From Synergistaceae bacterium (lineage in GTDB: Bacteria; Synergistota; Synergistia; Synergistales; Aminobacteriaceae), in assembly GCA_017470485.1 (NCBI GenBank), contig JAFUYQ010000001.1, forward strand, positions 1-42,894: a stretch of 42,894 nt of DNA, written 5' to 3'. The translations under genes and the position numbers were made by a program. Positions within the stretch are counted from its first letter, which is position 1, and each line of letters begins with the position of its first letter. This document shows positions 42,773 to 42,894 of this stretch, in pieces. The notes under the pieces were generated by a model, which was not told where the DNA came from, searched no databases, and saw nothing but the letters and a program-made list of their open reading frames with translations.

Positions 42773-42894
42773 AATATGAATAATGAGATATAATAAAAAA
42801 TTATGAAAGCATATAGTGATGATTTAAGAGAAAAAGTATTGAAGGCATTACAAAGTGGGCAAGCGGCAAAAGAAGTAGCACCACGTTTTGATGT
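42757..42894 (+). mobile_element. IS630-like insertion sequence, second end fragment
   Basis: Identical to the reverse complement of 1-138, including TATAGCATTTTTC, the TATAAT box (42789-42794) and the transposase start. The element runs off the window. Both fragments point outward. Confidence 0.85.
42803..42894 (+). CDS. IS630-family transposase, N-terminal fragment (partial)
   Basis: The same 30 codons as at 1-92, encoding the start of the helix-turn-helix. The catalytic domain is beyond the window. No ribosome binding site stands before the ATG. Confidence 0.8.
   Translation, partial: MKAYSDDLREKVLKALQSGQAAKEVAPRFD

Noticed and set aside
1..42894. Composite transposon formed by the two IS copies
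   Set aside because: The 42.9-kb interior is ordinary chromosomal content, and only partial outward-facing ends are visible; contig ends at repeats explain it better.
1..42894. CRISPR arrays, tRNA and rRNA genes
   Set aside because: No regularly spaced repeats and no cloverleaf genes besides the tRNA-like part of tmRNA were found on reading the gaps.

Overview
The window comes from a flagellated bacterium of the phylum Synergistota. The best marker is the large secreted protein at 8982-13298, whose C-terminus looks like the Synerg-CTERM sorting signal (Gly-Gly-Gly-Cys, a hydrophobic stretch, then Arg residues). A DAP pathway of the N-acetyl type and a Wzm/Wzt polysaccharide exporter also fit. 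Coding density is high, with long operons and many 1-8 base gene junctions. Both window ends are the same 138-bp end of an IS630-like insertion sequence in opposite orientation. Each cuts a host gene, so the window is probably a contig bounded by repeat copies.

Left region (1-3320): a truncated polysaccharide deacetylase, then a small AT-rich cassette on the minus strand. It encodes a 96-aa helical protein, a 65-aa Cys-rich peptide and a radical SAM/SPASM enzyme, and looks like a RiPP (modified peptide) system. Its promoter has a 12-base G tract between the -35 and -10 boxes, the layout of a phase-variable promoter. The cassette lies immediately 3' of ssrA (tmRNA), and a degraded copy of the ssrA 3' end lies on its far side, suggesting integration at ssrA. 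The smpB stop codon shares its G with the first base of tmRNA.

Housekeeping and envelope region (3426-13298): typA (+); then on the minus strand ychF, an L,D-transpeptidase, a CPA1-type cation/proton antiporter and a 1438-aa exported protein with three ~325-aa repeats that recall treponemal Tp47.

Lysine/DAP operon (13395-18465, +): promoter, 30-codon leader ORF, terminator-like hairpin, dapA, dapB, dapH, an M20 N-acetyl-DAP deacetylase and aspartate kinase. Only the DAP aminotransferase and racemase steps are missing from the set.

Minus-strand operon (27201 to 18535): GAF-like protein, dxs, tlyA, ankyrin protein, wzm, wzt, gmd. Divergent from it is the flagellar operon (27329-35644, +): flbD, motA, motB, an orphan HicB-like gene, fliL, fliM, fliY, cheY, fliO, fliP, fliQ, fliR, flhB. 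It ends with its stop codon overlapping that of cinA on the other strand.

Right region: a minus-strand operon (41156 to 35641) of an Mrr-like protein with altered catalytic residues, rimO, a STAS-kinase fusion, pgpA and cinA; then a plus-strand polysaccharide deacetylase and an MBOAT gene cut by the second IS copy.

All function calls rest on reading motifs and on recall of families; no searches were run. The items most worth follow-up are the RiPP cassette with its poly-G promoter next to ssrA, the smpB/ssrA one-base overlap, the repeat protein, and the STAS-kinase fusion.
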